From: Archaeoglobus sp. JdFR-24 | GTDB taxonomy: Archaea; Halobacteriota; Archaeoglobi; Archaeoglobales; Archaeoglobaceae | DNA length: 31,340 bases | Assembly (NCBI GenBank): GCA_002011215.1 | Contig: MTML01000128.1 | Span: 1 to 31,340 of the forward strand | Reading direction: 5' to 3' | Part shown: positions 24,164 to 31,340 of the stretch, piece after piece | Layout: each line of letters begins with the position of its first letter | How positions within the stretch are numbered: position 1 is the first letter of the stretch | The notes under the pieces: generated by a model | What the model was told of the DNA's origin: nothing | Seen by the model: the letters and a program-made list of their open reading frames with translations, nothing else | The model's database searches: none | Position numbers and translations under genes: made by a program

Positions 24164-25348
24164 TTAATCACTCGCCAATTCTTGGTATGTAGATAAAAAC
24201 TTTATAATGGCATCCTTATTAAGCTCGAAAACGAATTCGGATGCTTTCGTACCTATTTTTGTTGCCTTTCTTTCATTCTCAAGCAGATATTTTATAGCTT
24301 GTGCCAACTCCATAGGATTGTTCGGTTCTACAATCAAACCAGTTTCACCATGCATTATAATCTCTGGTATGCCGCCTACATTTGTCGCTATCACCGGTAA
24401 GCCACTTGCCATAGCTTCTAGAACAGATAACGGATAATCTGCGGGCCCATAAGTGCTTGTGAATGGAGCAACAAATATATCGCTCTTCATCATAGCTTTA
24501 GGAAGGTTTTCAATTATTCCTAGTGGAACAACATTCTCTGTTATGTCTAAAGCTTCAAGTTTTTTATTTATTTCAAAATTTCCACTCTTAAATTCATATA
24601 AGGGTATATCTAAACCGAGCAATAACTTTATATTTGGAAAATCTTTCTTAACAATTTTCAAAGCCTCCAAAAGTACATACAAACCTTTTGTTTTTGATAG
24701 ATTTCCTATGTAAAGCAAACATGGTGAACGTGTTCTCTCTTTAAAATTTGGAGTGAATCTTGATAAATCGATGAGCGGGGGAATTATTTTTATCTTGTGT
24801 TCTGGAATAACATTTCCTAGCGAGTTTCTTACGTTATTACTTATTGCAACTACCAAATCTAATTTTGAGAAGCAGATTTTTGAAGCTGTTTGATAAAACA
24901 AGTTATTATTTAAAGGACAATATAACGTATGAATTGCAGGTATGTCATTAAATACTTTGAAATGTTCTGGTATTAATGCCACCCAGGGGAAGCCCGAATG
25001 CCCATGGATAACGTCAAACCCTTCTTTTTTATGGAGTTTTTTGACTGCTGATACAATTTTAAAAAAAGATTTAAATCCATAACCCAGACTTAATCTTCCT
25101 TTTTTAGAAATTTCATATAAGGCATTATCATGACCCGTACTTACTGTATGAATTATCACACCTTTCTGAATTTCGAATGAAGTTTCTTGTTTCCCCATAT
25201 CAGTATGAATCGGTGGAGTAGAAATGATATGGACCTGAAAACCTTTTTCAGCTAAAGCTCTGGAAAGATTAATAACATTATTTACATGACCGCCAACAAA
25301 AGCACCATGCGTTTTACCTATACCAAGTCCAACCATACAAATGTTCAT
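24164..25348 (-). CDS. GT4-family glycosyltransferase
   Basis: 394 residues. The start MNICMVGLGIGKTHGAFVGG (glycine-rich donor loop) is preceded by AGAGGTGA. Also seen: FDVIHGHSGFPWVALIPEHF, DIPAIHTLYCPLNNNLFYQT, PCLLYIGNLSKTKGLYVLLE, IKLLLGLDIPLYEF, VVPLGIIENLPKAMMKSDIF and PLSVLEAMASGLPVIATNVG. The first Glu of EX7E is replaced by Ala (TYGPADYPLSVLE), while the second remains. It starts ten bases after the nucleotidyltransferase-fold gene, so it is probably in the same transcript as the epimerase-kinase-nucleotidyltransferase group. Directly after its stop sits the IS6-like element. Confidence 0.88.
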   Translation of the reverse strand: MNICMVGLGIGKTHGAFVGGHVNNVINLSRALAEKGFQVHIISTPPIHTDMGKQETSFEIQKGVIIHTVSTGHDNALYEISKKGRLSLGYGFKSFFKIVSAVKKLHKKEGFDVIHGHSGFPWVALIPEHFKVFNDIPAIHTLYCPLNNNLFYQTASKICFSKLDLVVAISNNVRNSLGNVIPEHKIKIIPPLIDLSRFTPNFKERTRSPCLLYIGNLSKTKGLYVLLEALKIVKKDFPNIKLLLGLDIPLYEFKSGNFEINKKLEALDITENVVPLGIIENLPKAMMKSDIFVAPFTSTYGPADYPLSVLEAMASGLPVIATNVGGIPEIIMHGETGLIVEPNNPMELAQAIKYLLENERKATKIGTKASEFVFELNKDAIIKFLSTYQELASD

Positions 25349-25358
25349 TTATTCACCT

Positions 25359-26393
25359 CTAGCTATACCTATCACCCCTCATACTCCTACTGAGATAACC
25401 GATAGAAAGGAGTGCTTTTCTAACAGGGGGACATCGCTTAATCATATTATGGAGTGCGGAATCTTTTATCCTTAATCCTGCGCTATCTAAAATTAGCGAG
25501 ATATTAATAAATAACTTATCAAGTCGACTCAAATTGATTCCTTCTATCTGATAAACACATTTCAGAATAAAATTTGCACTAAACAAATATGGGAATGTAA
25601 TTTCCCTCTTTTCTACATACATATTTTCATATATCAAGTCAAATCTCTCCAAAGCAAGAAGAAAGACATTATACCATTTCATAGTCTTTGCGTAATTTTT
25701 GCACAATTCAATGTCTAGCTTACTACTTTTTATCTGCTTTAAATGCAAAAAATCCAGTAAGGTCAAATATCGATGCCCAAATAAGCTATGTAATAAAGTC
25801 AACATAAACTCTACCTTATTGTTTAAGCCCAAATAATATATACCAAAAATCTTTTTTTTCTCTATAGAGTCAAATAAAAAATCTTCACTTAAGAATTCAT
25901 TACCAAAATAGATAATCTTAGTGTAAAGATCTATAGGTAAAATGGATTCACCTATTAGCGTGGTTTCTATGTTACCAGAATGTACGCATTTTATATTATG
26001 GTCACTTAAAGCTTTAATCATATCCTCTTTTTCCTTTACACGGACAAAAACATCTACATCTCTTGGAACATGCGGAATTGTGTTACAGTCTTTAATTAAA
26101 ATATATTCTATTCCGTAATCTTCTGAAATTCTGTTCAAAAGTTCAATAGTCTCCTTAAATCTCTCTAGCCTTTTATTTTCCTCTTCCCACTGTTCCACAT
26201 TTACAAAAGATGAACTGAGTTTTTGCTCTAATAATTTGTAAATAAAGTAGTAGTAAAGTCCATTTCTTCTTGCTAGTTTTACTGACGATTCAAGTAATCT
26301 ATTATCTTTTACAAGCTTTTCTATCTCTACATTTTCTGGATATTCTGGATCTATAATACCTAAGATACACTTTACTGGACCCAAATTACCCAT
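25359..26393 (-). CDS. Nucleotidyltransferase-fold protein (NTP_transf_5-like), partner of the kinase-like gene
   Basis: About 344 residues from ATG 26393, chosen because GGTGAT lies just before it; GTG 26402 and ATG 26399 are other in-frame options. The centre has IEYILIKDCNTIPHVPRDVD followed by VFVRVKEKEDM (Asp112 and Asp114): a strand, loop and DxD as in nucleotidyltransferase-superfamily proteins of the PF14907 kind. Before it is a helical region with RNGLYYYFIYKLLEQ, after it LLHSLFGHRYLTLLDFLHLK and a long helical tail, also usual in that group. A GS motif normally seen in active nucleotidyltransferases is not obvious. It overlaps the kinase-like gene and seems to work with it. A role in modifying a glycan intermediate is inference only. 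Family assignment is moderately sure, activity unknown. Confidence 0.6.
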   Translation of the reverse strand: MGNLGPVKCILGIIDPEYPENVEIEKLVKDNRLLESSVKLARRNGLYYYFIYKLLEQKLSSSFVNVEQWEEENKRLERFKETIELLNRISEDYGIEYILIKDCNTIPHVPRDVDVFVRVKEKEDMIKALSDHNIKCVHSGNIETTLIGESILPIDLYTKIIYFGNEFLSEDFLFDSIEKKKIFGIYYLGLNNKVEFMLTLLHSLFGHRYLTLLDFLHLKQIKSSKLDIELCKNYAKTMKWYNVFLLALERFDLIYENMYVEKREITFPYLFSANFILKCVYQIEGINLSRLDKLFINISLILDSAGLRIKDSALHNMIKRCPPVRKALLSIGYLSRSMRGDRYS

Positions 26394-27021
26394 GTGCATC
26401 ACCTTTAACTTTCTTTGTTAAATGTTTAAACATTATATCATTAATTGTCTCTTTATCGAGATTGGCATCAATCCTAATAAAGTTATTTTCCTGTGATATT
26501 TTTCTATAAAAATTAAGAACTGCTCTGTAATAGTCGCTACTTACAGACGTATCGAACGGATCATTCATTCGTGAGTAAAAGAGCGTTAAATCCCCATCCA
26601 AGAAGAATGTGATATCTGGTTTTGGGAAAATTTTAACTATGTTTTGACTCCAATTCCCAAATAAATCAAAAAAGAATTGATAAAAATATCTATCGGAAAT
26701 AACAATTTTATTCCTACCTAGAGAAATTTTCATGAAAAGATAAGTTATAAAGGCATACACATATCCTAGGAGGCATAAAAGTATTCTCTTCATAGAATGA
26801 AACACACTTTTGTGCATCTTCGTGTGTGAGGTACGAATTTTTCTAGGGCTAATTGATGTGATATTCTTTGAGCATTTCAGAATATTCAAAAGAATATATA
26901 CTGGTTGAACATATATTGTGTTATATCCCTTCCTTTTCAATCTTTCGCTCAACTTTTTTGCTTGAGTCGTTTTTCCACAACCGTCTGGTCCGATAATCGC
27001 TACTATCATATCTCTTCCCAT
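26386..27021 (-). CDS. Thymidylate-kinase-like P-loop protein of a polysaccharide locus
   Basis: 211 residues. Walker A IIGPDGCGKTTQAKKLSERL (residues 9-28) and KIVISDRYFYQFFFDLFGNW (Asp110-Arg111-Tyr112, the DRY of TMP kinases) define the fold, with a lid-like region MNDPFDTSVSSDYYRAVLNF. Between them lies a hydrophobic stretch, RILLCLLGYVYAFITYLFMK, much more apolar than in housekeeping dTMP kinase. A housekeeping role is unlikely given the place between an epimerase (six bases upstream) and a nucleotidyltransferase-fold gene (overlapping). It may phosphorylate a sugar, lipid or nucleotide for the glycan. ATG 27009 (MIVAIIGPDG), after GGGAAGAGAT, is an equally good or better start. Confidence 0.75.
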   Translation of the reverse strand: MGRDMIVAIIGPDGCGKTTQAKKLSERLKRKGYNTIYVQPVYILLNILKCSKNITSISPRKIRTSHTKMHKSVFHSMKRILLCLLGYVYAFITYLFMKISLGRNKIVISDRYFYQFFFDLFGNWSQNIVKIFPKPDITFFLDGDLTLFYSRMNDPFDTSVSSDYYRAVLNFYRKISQENNFIRIDANLDKETINDIMFKHLTKKVKGDAHG

Positions 27022-27027
27022 CTAAGC

Positions 27028-27915
27028 TCATTTATAACTTATTATCAGATCTTTTAATCCATCTCTAAGTTTTATCTTAGGCCTCCAGCCAGTTTCATTC
27101 TGTATCTTTGCTATATCCGCAAGTAAATTCCCCCTCTCAATTTTTCTCATCTTTCTCTTGTCTTGCACAATCTGGATTTCCTCACTCAAGATTTCGCTCA
27201 CAATTTCCACAACCTCCTTAACCGAGTATTCAGTCCCACTGCCTATATTATATATCCCTTCCTTACCATGCCTTAAGAGTGCAATTATCGCTTCACAAGC
27301 ATCATCAACATGAATATAATCCCTTCTTGGTGTTAGATTTCCAAGTTTAATCTTACGTTTCCTTCCTCTTATCTGCCCAATGATTTCAGGAATCAAGTGC
27401 GGATTTGTATCGTTTGGACCGTAAACATTGAAAATCCTCGCTATTATTGCCTTTTTGTTGTGTAGCTTTACCAAATCCTCTCCTATTAGCTTGGTTTTTC
27501 CATAGATGTCTATTGGACCATGTAAATCTTCGGTTAAAGGTTTGTTCAGGGGAGGATAAACTGCTGCTGAGGAGGCGAATAAGAATAGTTCAGGCTTGTA
27601 AGACTCGAGAATATTTCTCGTTCCCATAATATTAACATCAAAAGTCTCCTCTGGATTGTCATTGCAATAAGGAATGTAATGGATTGCTGCAAGGTGCACA
27701 ATAACATCGGGCTTGAAATTTCTCACAACCTCTTTTGCTTCCTCAGATCTGATATCCAACTTATTGAAGGCGCACCCATCGCTGATAAATTCCTTTTTAC
27801 CAGCAAACAGATTGTCAATCACCAAAACTTCAGCACCTTCTTTCAAAAGGTAACGAACCAAATTCGAGCCTATAAAACCTGCTCCCCCCGTCACTACAAC
27901 TTTACCGTTTAGCAT
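27028..27915 (-). CDS. NAD-dependent sugar-nucleotide epimerase/dehydratase (extended SDR)
   Basis: 295 residues. NAD-binding VVVTGGAGFIGSNLVRYLLK, acidic end of strand 2 in VIDNLFAGKKEF, Asp in NKLDIRSEE, HLAAIHYIPYCNDNPEETFD, catalytic FASSAAVYPP and YGKTKLIGEDL (Tyr and Lys), RIFNVYGPNDTNPHLIPEII and RRDYIHVDDACEAIIALLRH. The C-terminus GWRPKIKLRDGLKDLI is family-typical. It is a UDP- or dTDP-sugar 4-epimerase or related enzyme, distinct in sequence from the epimerase at 15881. GGGTGTTAAG before the ATG is the ribosome binding site; the start overlaps the previous GT4 gene by seven bases. It provides another activated sugar in the cytoplasm. Confidence 0.88.
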   Translation of the reverse strand: MLNGKVVVTGGAGFIGSNLVRYLLKEGAEVLVIDNLFAGKKEFISDGCAFNKLDIRSEEAKEVVRNFKPDVIVHLAAIHYIPYCNDNPEETFDVNIMGTRNILESYKPELFLFASSAAVYPPLNKPLTEDLHGPIDIYGKTKLIGEDLVKLHNKKAIIARIFNVYGPNDTNPHLIPEIIGQIRGRKRKIKLGNLTPRRDYIHVDDACEAIIALLRHGKEGIYNIGSGTEYSVKEVVEIVSEILSEEIQIVQDKRKMRKIERGNLLADIAKIQNETGWRPKIKLRDGLKDLIISYK

Positions 27916-29051
27916 CTTAACACCCTCTCATAAACTTCTTCTATTCTCTTGACTATAACACTCCAATCATGACCCCTTGCAAAATCCCTCGCATTTTCAC
28001 TCAATCTTCTCATTTCCTCCTCATTTTGAAGCAGGTATGTAACTTTTTTTGCTACCCCTTCAGGAGATAGATCTAGAATAAATCCATTATAACCATCTTT
28101 AACAACTCCAACACTAGCATTCTTTTCATGTTTGACAATTACGGCAGGCAAGCCACAACTATTTGCTTCAAGAATTGTATTTGGAAAACCCTCTCTCGTG
28201 GATGGTAAGACAAAAATTTTAGATGATTTCATGTATGAATAAACATCCTCCTCTCTTTCAACAAATCCAAAGAAGGTGACATTATTGTCTAAACCGAGGT
28301 TTTTACTCAATTTTATTAAATTTTCTTTTTCTGGACCATCTCCTATTATTCCACACTTAATATCTGGAATTTCTTGCTTGAGCTTAGATAATGCTTTTAA
28401 CAGAACATCAACGTTCTTATGAGAAATTAACCTTCCAACATAAATTACATCAAACTCTTCACTGTCTGGCTTTACTTTCTCAATTTTTTGAAAATCCACA
28501 CCATTCGGAACAACACTCATAATCTTCTCAGAGACACCTATTGACTTTAAATCTTCTTTTATCTTCTCAGAAATTGGAATTATGGTTGAGGGTAACTTTA
28601 CAGCCATTCTCTCCACAATCCATCCAAAAACTCCTTTCTTTCCCAAATACCCGAACCAGTAATCCCCCCAGACCTCATACCATGTTATCACCAAGGGAGT
28701 TCTTTTCAACAAACTATGAATCTTTGCAGAAAAACAAGGAAAATATGGGGATTGTTGACAATCTACGATGTCAAAATTCTCTTTTAATAAAGGAAACAAA
28801 ACTTTATAAGCAAAATAAATCGCCTCTTTTATCGACCTTCTTCCACCAACATACAATTCCTTTGGATCGCAAACCCCGTGCAGGTAAACTCCATCTTTCA
28901 TAATAACATTTTCACCATTCCACCACTTTATTCCAAATAAATGCACTTCATGCCCTTTTTTAACTAATCTTTTTGATATTTCCCATATTCTCTTCTCTGC
29001 ACCACCTTTTATATAAGGATAGATAACATCATAGATGTATGCGATTCTCAT
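27909..29051 (-). CDS. GT4-family glycosyltransferase
   Basis: 380 residues. It opens MRIAYIYDVIYPYIKGGAEK with the GGAE loop. Acceptor-domain features are FDIVDCQQSPYFPCFSAKIH and VITWYEVWGDYWFGYLGKKG. Donor domain: FDVIYVGRLISHKNVDVLLK, IKCGIIGDGPEKENLIKLSK, VTFFGFVEREEDVYSYMKSS and EGFPNTILEANSCGLPAVIV with complete EX7E. GGGGGAT precedes the ATG. It seems to head the transcript that continues with epimerase, kinase-like, nucleotidyltransferase-fold and GT4 genes. The upstream 375-base gap should hold its promoter. Confidence 0.9.
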   Translation of the reverse strand: MRIAYIYDVIYPYIKGGAEKRIWEISKRLVKKGHEVHLFGIKWWNGENVIMKDGVYLHGVCDPKELYVGGRRSIKEAIYFAYKVLFPLLKENFDIVDCQQSPYFPCFSAKIHSLLKRTPLVITWYEVWGDYWFGYLGKKGVFGWIVERMAVKLPSTIIPISEKIKEDLKSIGVSEKIMSVVPNGVDFQKIEKVKPDSEEFDVIYVGRLISHKNVDVLLKALSKLKQEIPDIKCGIIGDGPEKENLIKLSKNLGLDNNVTFFGFVEREEDVYSYMKSSKIFVLPSTREGFPNTILEANSCGLPAVIVKHEKNASVGVVKDGYNGFILDLSPEGVAKKVTYLLQNEEEMRRLSENARDFARGHDWSVIVKRIEEVYERVLRC

Positions 29052-29426
29052 TTATAAAATCCCCCATAATCAATATCTGTTATACGCATCTTTTTACATT
29101 CTTCACATCTTATTTATTGGATGCTCAATCAACAATAATTACTTTCAAAATGGTTTTATTATATGATCTGAAACATCCCTCAAAACTCCTTTATTTTATC
29201 TTCTCCATTTTCTTAGAGTTACAACTAAAATCTTTCCATTCGTTTTATCCCACACATCTTAACATCCTCTTCAAAAGGAGTTACTTCAAGTGTTAAAACT
29301 CACACACCATAAATAATTTGGAAATGCCTCCACTGGCAGGAGAGTCAAACTGATCCGATGTGAATCGGAGTACTTCCAGCGACATTTTGATAATCTTGAA
29401 GTGAGTACTAACAATAATGGCAAAGC
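29052..29426. other. 375-base gap between two GT4 genes
   Basis: No gene recognised. It must carry the promoter of the leftward group starting at 29051; TATA-like runs on the minus strand lie about 55-65 and 100-120 bases before that start, and I cannot choose between them. Near the right side, TCCGAT-GTGA-ATCGGA (29354-29369) forms a perfect six-pair hairpin, and CTCC/GGAG arms form a second small one just before it. A plus-strand reading there (MPPLAGES, bases 29325-29348) weakly recalls the tail of archaeal IS605 OrfB proteins, so this may be old transposon debris. Confidence 0.4.
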
Positions 29427-30530
29427 TCATTTTTCAATCAACGACTCGTAGACTTCGAACATCTTCATTACAATCGTATCGTAGCTAAAGTTCTCTTCAA
29501 CATGCTTTCTACCATCTTTCCCCATTCTTCCTCTTAAATCGTCATCTTCAAGTAATTCAATTATTTTGGATGCCATTGCCTCAGCATCTCCTGGTTTCAC
29601 CAGGTGACCTGTTTTCCCATCTACTACAATCTCTCTAGTGTCTCCAACATCTGTAGCCACTACAGGAACGCCACACGATAAAGATTCGATACATGTTGTT
29701 GGTGAACCTTCCATATAGGATGGTAGAACCGAAACTGCTGTTTGATGGTATACATCAGGCATTCTATCGTGCGGAATGTGTCCCATCAACTTCACTGGCA
29801 AATCAGAATTTTTTAGTTTACTTATAAGACTACCATCTCCGACTACCATAAATTTCACGTTTTTAATGGCTTTATGAATTATCCTAAAAACATCTATAAG
29901 AACATCTACACCCTTCCACTTCTCCAGTTTCCCTACATATGTTACAACCTTGGAGTCTGTCTCCGAATAGCTGAATTTATCAGTACAAACAGCATTTGGC
30001 ATCCATTCTGCATCAACACCGAACTTCTTTTTTATTACCGGAATATCACTTTTCGCTATGCTTAATACTTTATCGGCTTTTTTTACTGTGAGTGACCCAA
30101 GTGTTTTATCGTAAATATTTTCCTTTGCCCAAACTCTAAAAGGATGAAATTTCCTCGTATCTTCGGAGAAGTTCAAACCACCATGAAACTGCAAAACGTA
30201 CTTGAAATTCTTGAAGTATCTTGCCAATGCAGTCATATTTGAGAGGAAGAAGATGTAAGAGTGGACATGAACAACATCGAAATCCTCACGCAGCAACTTT
30301 GTAAAAACATCTGCAACGGGGTTTATGTTCCACACCATACCATATGTTCGCAGAGTATGGATGTGAAGGTTATCGTTATGTTTTATTTCCTTAAAATTTC
30401 CAACGCTTGATGTGTATACATGAACTTCATTTCCCTGTTCGGCTAAACGTCTTGCCAATTCATATGCATATACTCCAGAGCCTGTTGGATATGCTGGACC
30501 CCAAAATGCTGTTACCATCGCAATTTTCAT
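29427..30530 (-). CDS. GT4-family glycosyltransferase
   Basis: About 367 residues from ATG 30530 (MKIAMVTAFWGPAYPTGSGV), with GTGGTGTGG just before it; GTG 30536 is in frame but lies within that ribosome binding site. It also shows FDVVHVHSYIFFLSNMTALA, KYVLQFHGGLNFSEDTRKFH, VVTYVGKLEKWKGVDVLIDV, VKFMVVGDGSLISKLKNSDL, VKLMGHIPHDRMPDVYHQTA and EGSPTTCIESLSCGVPVVAT with EX7E intact. It starts 15 bases after the stop of the truncated GT2 gene and probably uses that gene's promoter. Base composition looks less AT-rich than in the genes around 20500-22000. Confidence 0.9.
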   Translation of the reverse strand: MKIAMVTAFWGPAYPTGSGVYAYELARRLAEQGNEVHVYTSSVGNFKEIKHNDNLHIHTLRTYGMVWNINPVADVFTKLLREDFDVVHVHSYIFFLSNMTALARYFKNFKYVLQFHGGLNFSEDTRKFHPFRVWAKENIYDKTLGSLTVKKADKVLSIAKSDIPVIKKKFGVDAEWMPNAVCTDKFSYSETDSKVVTYVGKLEKWKGVDVLIDVFRIIHKAIKNVKFMVVGDGSLISKLKNSDLPVKLMGHIPHDRMPDVYHQTAVSVLPSYMEGSPTTCIESLSCGVPVVATDVGDTREIVVDGKTGHLVKPGDAEAMASKIIELLEDDDLRGRMGKDGRKHVEENFSYDTIVMKMFEVYESLIEK

Positions 30531-30545
30531 TTCCACACCACTTAC

Positions 30546-30728
30546 TCAATCAACACATAAACTCGATTTTATCACTTCAGCTCCAGCAAGTCTGGCAACC
30601 TCTGCTGTCTTGTCATCGCTCCCATCATCAACAACTATGACCCTGTCTACGTACTTCCTCGTTCTTAACACAACACTACCTATGGTAATTTCTTCATTGT
30701 ATGCGGGGATTATCGCTACAACGTTCAT
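30546..30728 (-). pseudogene. Truncated GT2-family glycosyltransferase (dolichyl-phosphate sugar transferase-like), N-terminal fragment
   Basis: 60 codons: MNVVAIIPAYNEEITIGSVV, then YVDRVIVVDDGSDDKTAEVA and RLAGAEVIKSS. PAYNEE and VVDDGSDD are the first two nucleotide-binding motifs of GT2 (GT-A fold) enzymes that load polyprenyl phosphates or start glycans. The family normally has over 200 residues; the frame leaves the family after GAEVIKSS, gives four unrelated residues and stops. The DxD and acceptor parts are missing, so it cannot be active. The clean junction with the region before the next GT4 gene points to a deletion. Upstream GGGGGGA and a TATA-like box remain in place and likely now serve the GT4 gene. 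Confidence 0.8.
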
Positions 30729-30769
30729 ATTTCCCCCCAGTTATAGTATAAAAGTAATGAAAATATAAA
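30729..30769 (-). promoter_or_regulatory. Probable promoter and ribosome binding site of the leftward GT2-fragment/GT4 transcript
   Basis: On the minus strand a TTTATATT box (complement of 30762-30769) lies 34-41 bases before the ATG at 30728. A strong GGGGGGA stands five bases or so before that ATG. This is the usual arrangement for an archaeal mRNA with a short leader. Confidence 0.45.
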
Positions 30770-31193
30770 AGGTTAACTTTAACTTTCATTCTCCCTCTCT
30801 CGAAAGGTTCAAAGTTAAGATGGATTACAGGCTGATGTTTGGGATCATTGCTTCCAGACATAATAGATAAACCCGCAGGGATGATATTGTCACCATTAAA
30901 CAACGGCAGAGTTTTGGACACGCTCTGCTGTTCATCCTCATCCTGATTGATCTGTACAGAAAATCCTTGGCCTTCGCATCCTTCCTCCACTTACTTGAGG
31001 ATGAGTTATGGAACGAGCCAGAAACATTCTTCTGGCCTTTATAGGTTTTGAATTTCCGCAAAAGAACATTTAACGAATATCTTGAGAGAATTATATCTCA
31101 ATATACCACCTTCCCCTTCCCATGTGTTCATCTCGGAAGTTATAGGCTTCATCATAATCTTGGTATTCTTAAAAGAGAGGTAATTCCTACAAG
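30770..31193. other. Unassigned region, possibly remains of a mobile element
   Basis: No intact gene is recognised. Two overlapping minus-strand frames and one plus-strand frame are open for 60-100 codons, yet none resembles a known family or has a good start. A minus-strand stretch with KTYKGQKNV near 31040 faintly recalls the C-terminal part of IS4/IS1634-type transposases, too weak to call. Confidence 0.4.
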
Positions 31194-31340
31194 CTAAACG
31201 ATTCCGAGTTCTTCTCCAGCTACTCTCAGGAATTCTTCAGCAAACCCGACAACAAATTCCGCTTCTTCTCTGCTCACAAGTAAACCACCGTACTGTACAT
31301 TATGTCTCGAAAGTCTAATTTTGTCGAAGGTATTAATCAA
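31194..31340 (-). CDS. 3' end of a protein with a HEPN-like C-terminal tail
   Basis: The frame is open from the window edge to a TAG at 31196-31194, 48 residues: LINTFDKIRLSRHNVQYGGL, then LVSREEAEFVVGFAEEFLRV and a short end. The pattern of a helix with Arg/His followed by YGG, then SREEAE and a terminal amphipathic helix, is like the end of small archaeal HEPN-domain proteins, often found with a nucleotidyltransferase partner. The Arg-to-His spacing (RLSRH) is shorter than the canonical RX4-6H. The rest of the gene is outside the window. It seems unrelated to the glycan locus. Confidence 0.5.
   Translation of the reverse strand: MINTFDKIRLSRHNVQYGGLLVSREEAEFVVGFAEEFLRVAGEELGIV

Noticed and set aside
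29325..29369. Reading MPPLAGES and two small hairpins, possibly the end of an IS605 OrfB gene or an RNA element
   Set aside because: Too short and followed by a stop at once; no zinc ribbon or catalytic motif upstream. Kept only as a note on the gap.
30694..30990. 98-codon minus-strand open frame overlapping the GT2 fragment
   Set aside because: No recognisable domain, no ribosome binding site, and its end runs out of frame into the better supported GT2 start.
1..31340. CRISPR arrays, tRNA or rRNA genes
   Set aside because: I saw no regularly spaced repeats and no tRNA- or rRNA-like sequence on reading through the window.

Overview
The window reads as one surface-polysaccharide (or exopolysaccharide / glycan-assembly) locus of an archaeon. 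Reasons: Shine-Dalgarno sequences of the GGTG/GGAGGTG type, TATA-like boxes 25-45 bases before starts (one fits a leaderless transcript), thermophile-like Lys/Glu/Ile-rich proteins, and archaeal-type insertion sequences. A euryarchaeon near Archaeoglobales or a methanogen would fit, but this is an impression from protein style and not a proof. The DNA is AT-rich throughout.

Layout. Bases 1-7004 are read rightward: the 3' part of a UDP-HexNAc 6-dehydrogenase gene, a sulfatase-fold enzyme, a GT4 glycosyltransferase, a dead IS481-like element with recognisable ends, a divergent methyltransferase, and a second sulfatase-fold paralogue. From 6988 to 30728 everything real is read leftward. In order of transcription: a truncated GT2 glycosyltransferase, a GT4, a 375-base gap, then GT4 - sugar-nucleotide epimerase - thymidylate-kinase-like P-loop protein - nucleotidyltransferase-fold protein - GT4, an intact IS6-like element, GT4 - methyltransferase - GT4, a decayed IS6-like copy, GT4 - large membrane (GT-C-like) protein. 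After these comes a tightly coupled run of epimerase - GT4 - GT4 - GT4 - GT4 - methyltransferase - GT4 with 4-base ATGA overlaps, then a decayed IS630-like element and a polysaccharide flippase. The right edge holds 465 bases of unassigned sequence and the 3' end of a leftward gene with a HEPN-like tail.

How it could work together (inference). The dehydrogenase and the two epimerases supply activated uronic acid or epimerised sugars. Twelve GT4 enzymes add sugars one by one on the cytoplasmic face. Three SAM methyltransferases may cap or decorate the glycan. The kinase-like/nucleotidyltransferase-like pair and the two sulfatase-fold enzymes may add or remove phosphate- or sulfate-type groups. 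The flippase moves the lipid-linked product across the membrane, and the multi-spanning protein may act on the outer side. No ABC exporter, AglB-type oligosaccharyltransferase or clear Wzy polymerase is seen.

Most notable points: both sulfatase-fold enzymes carry Thr where sulfatases have the formylglycine Cys/Ser, and both share a CxxCxxxH motif near the C-terminus; the kinase-like/nucleotidyltransferase pair has no obvious housekeeping role; and a three-gene cassette (GT4-methyltransferase-GT4) lies between two same-orientation IS6-like copies. One of these copies appears to supply the last codons and the stop of the neighbouring gene.
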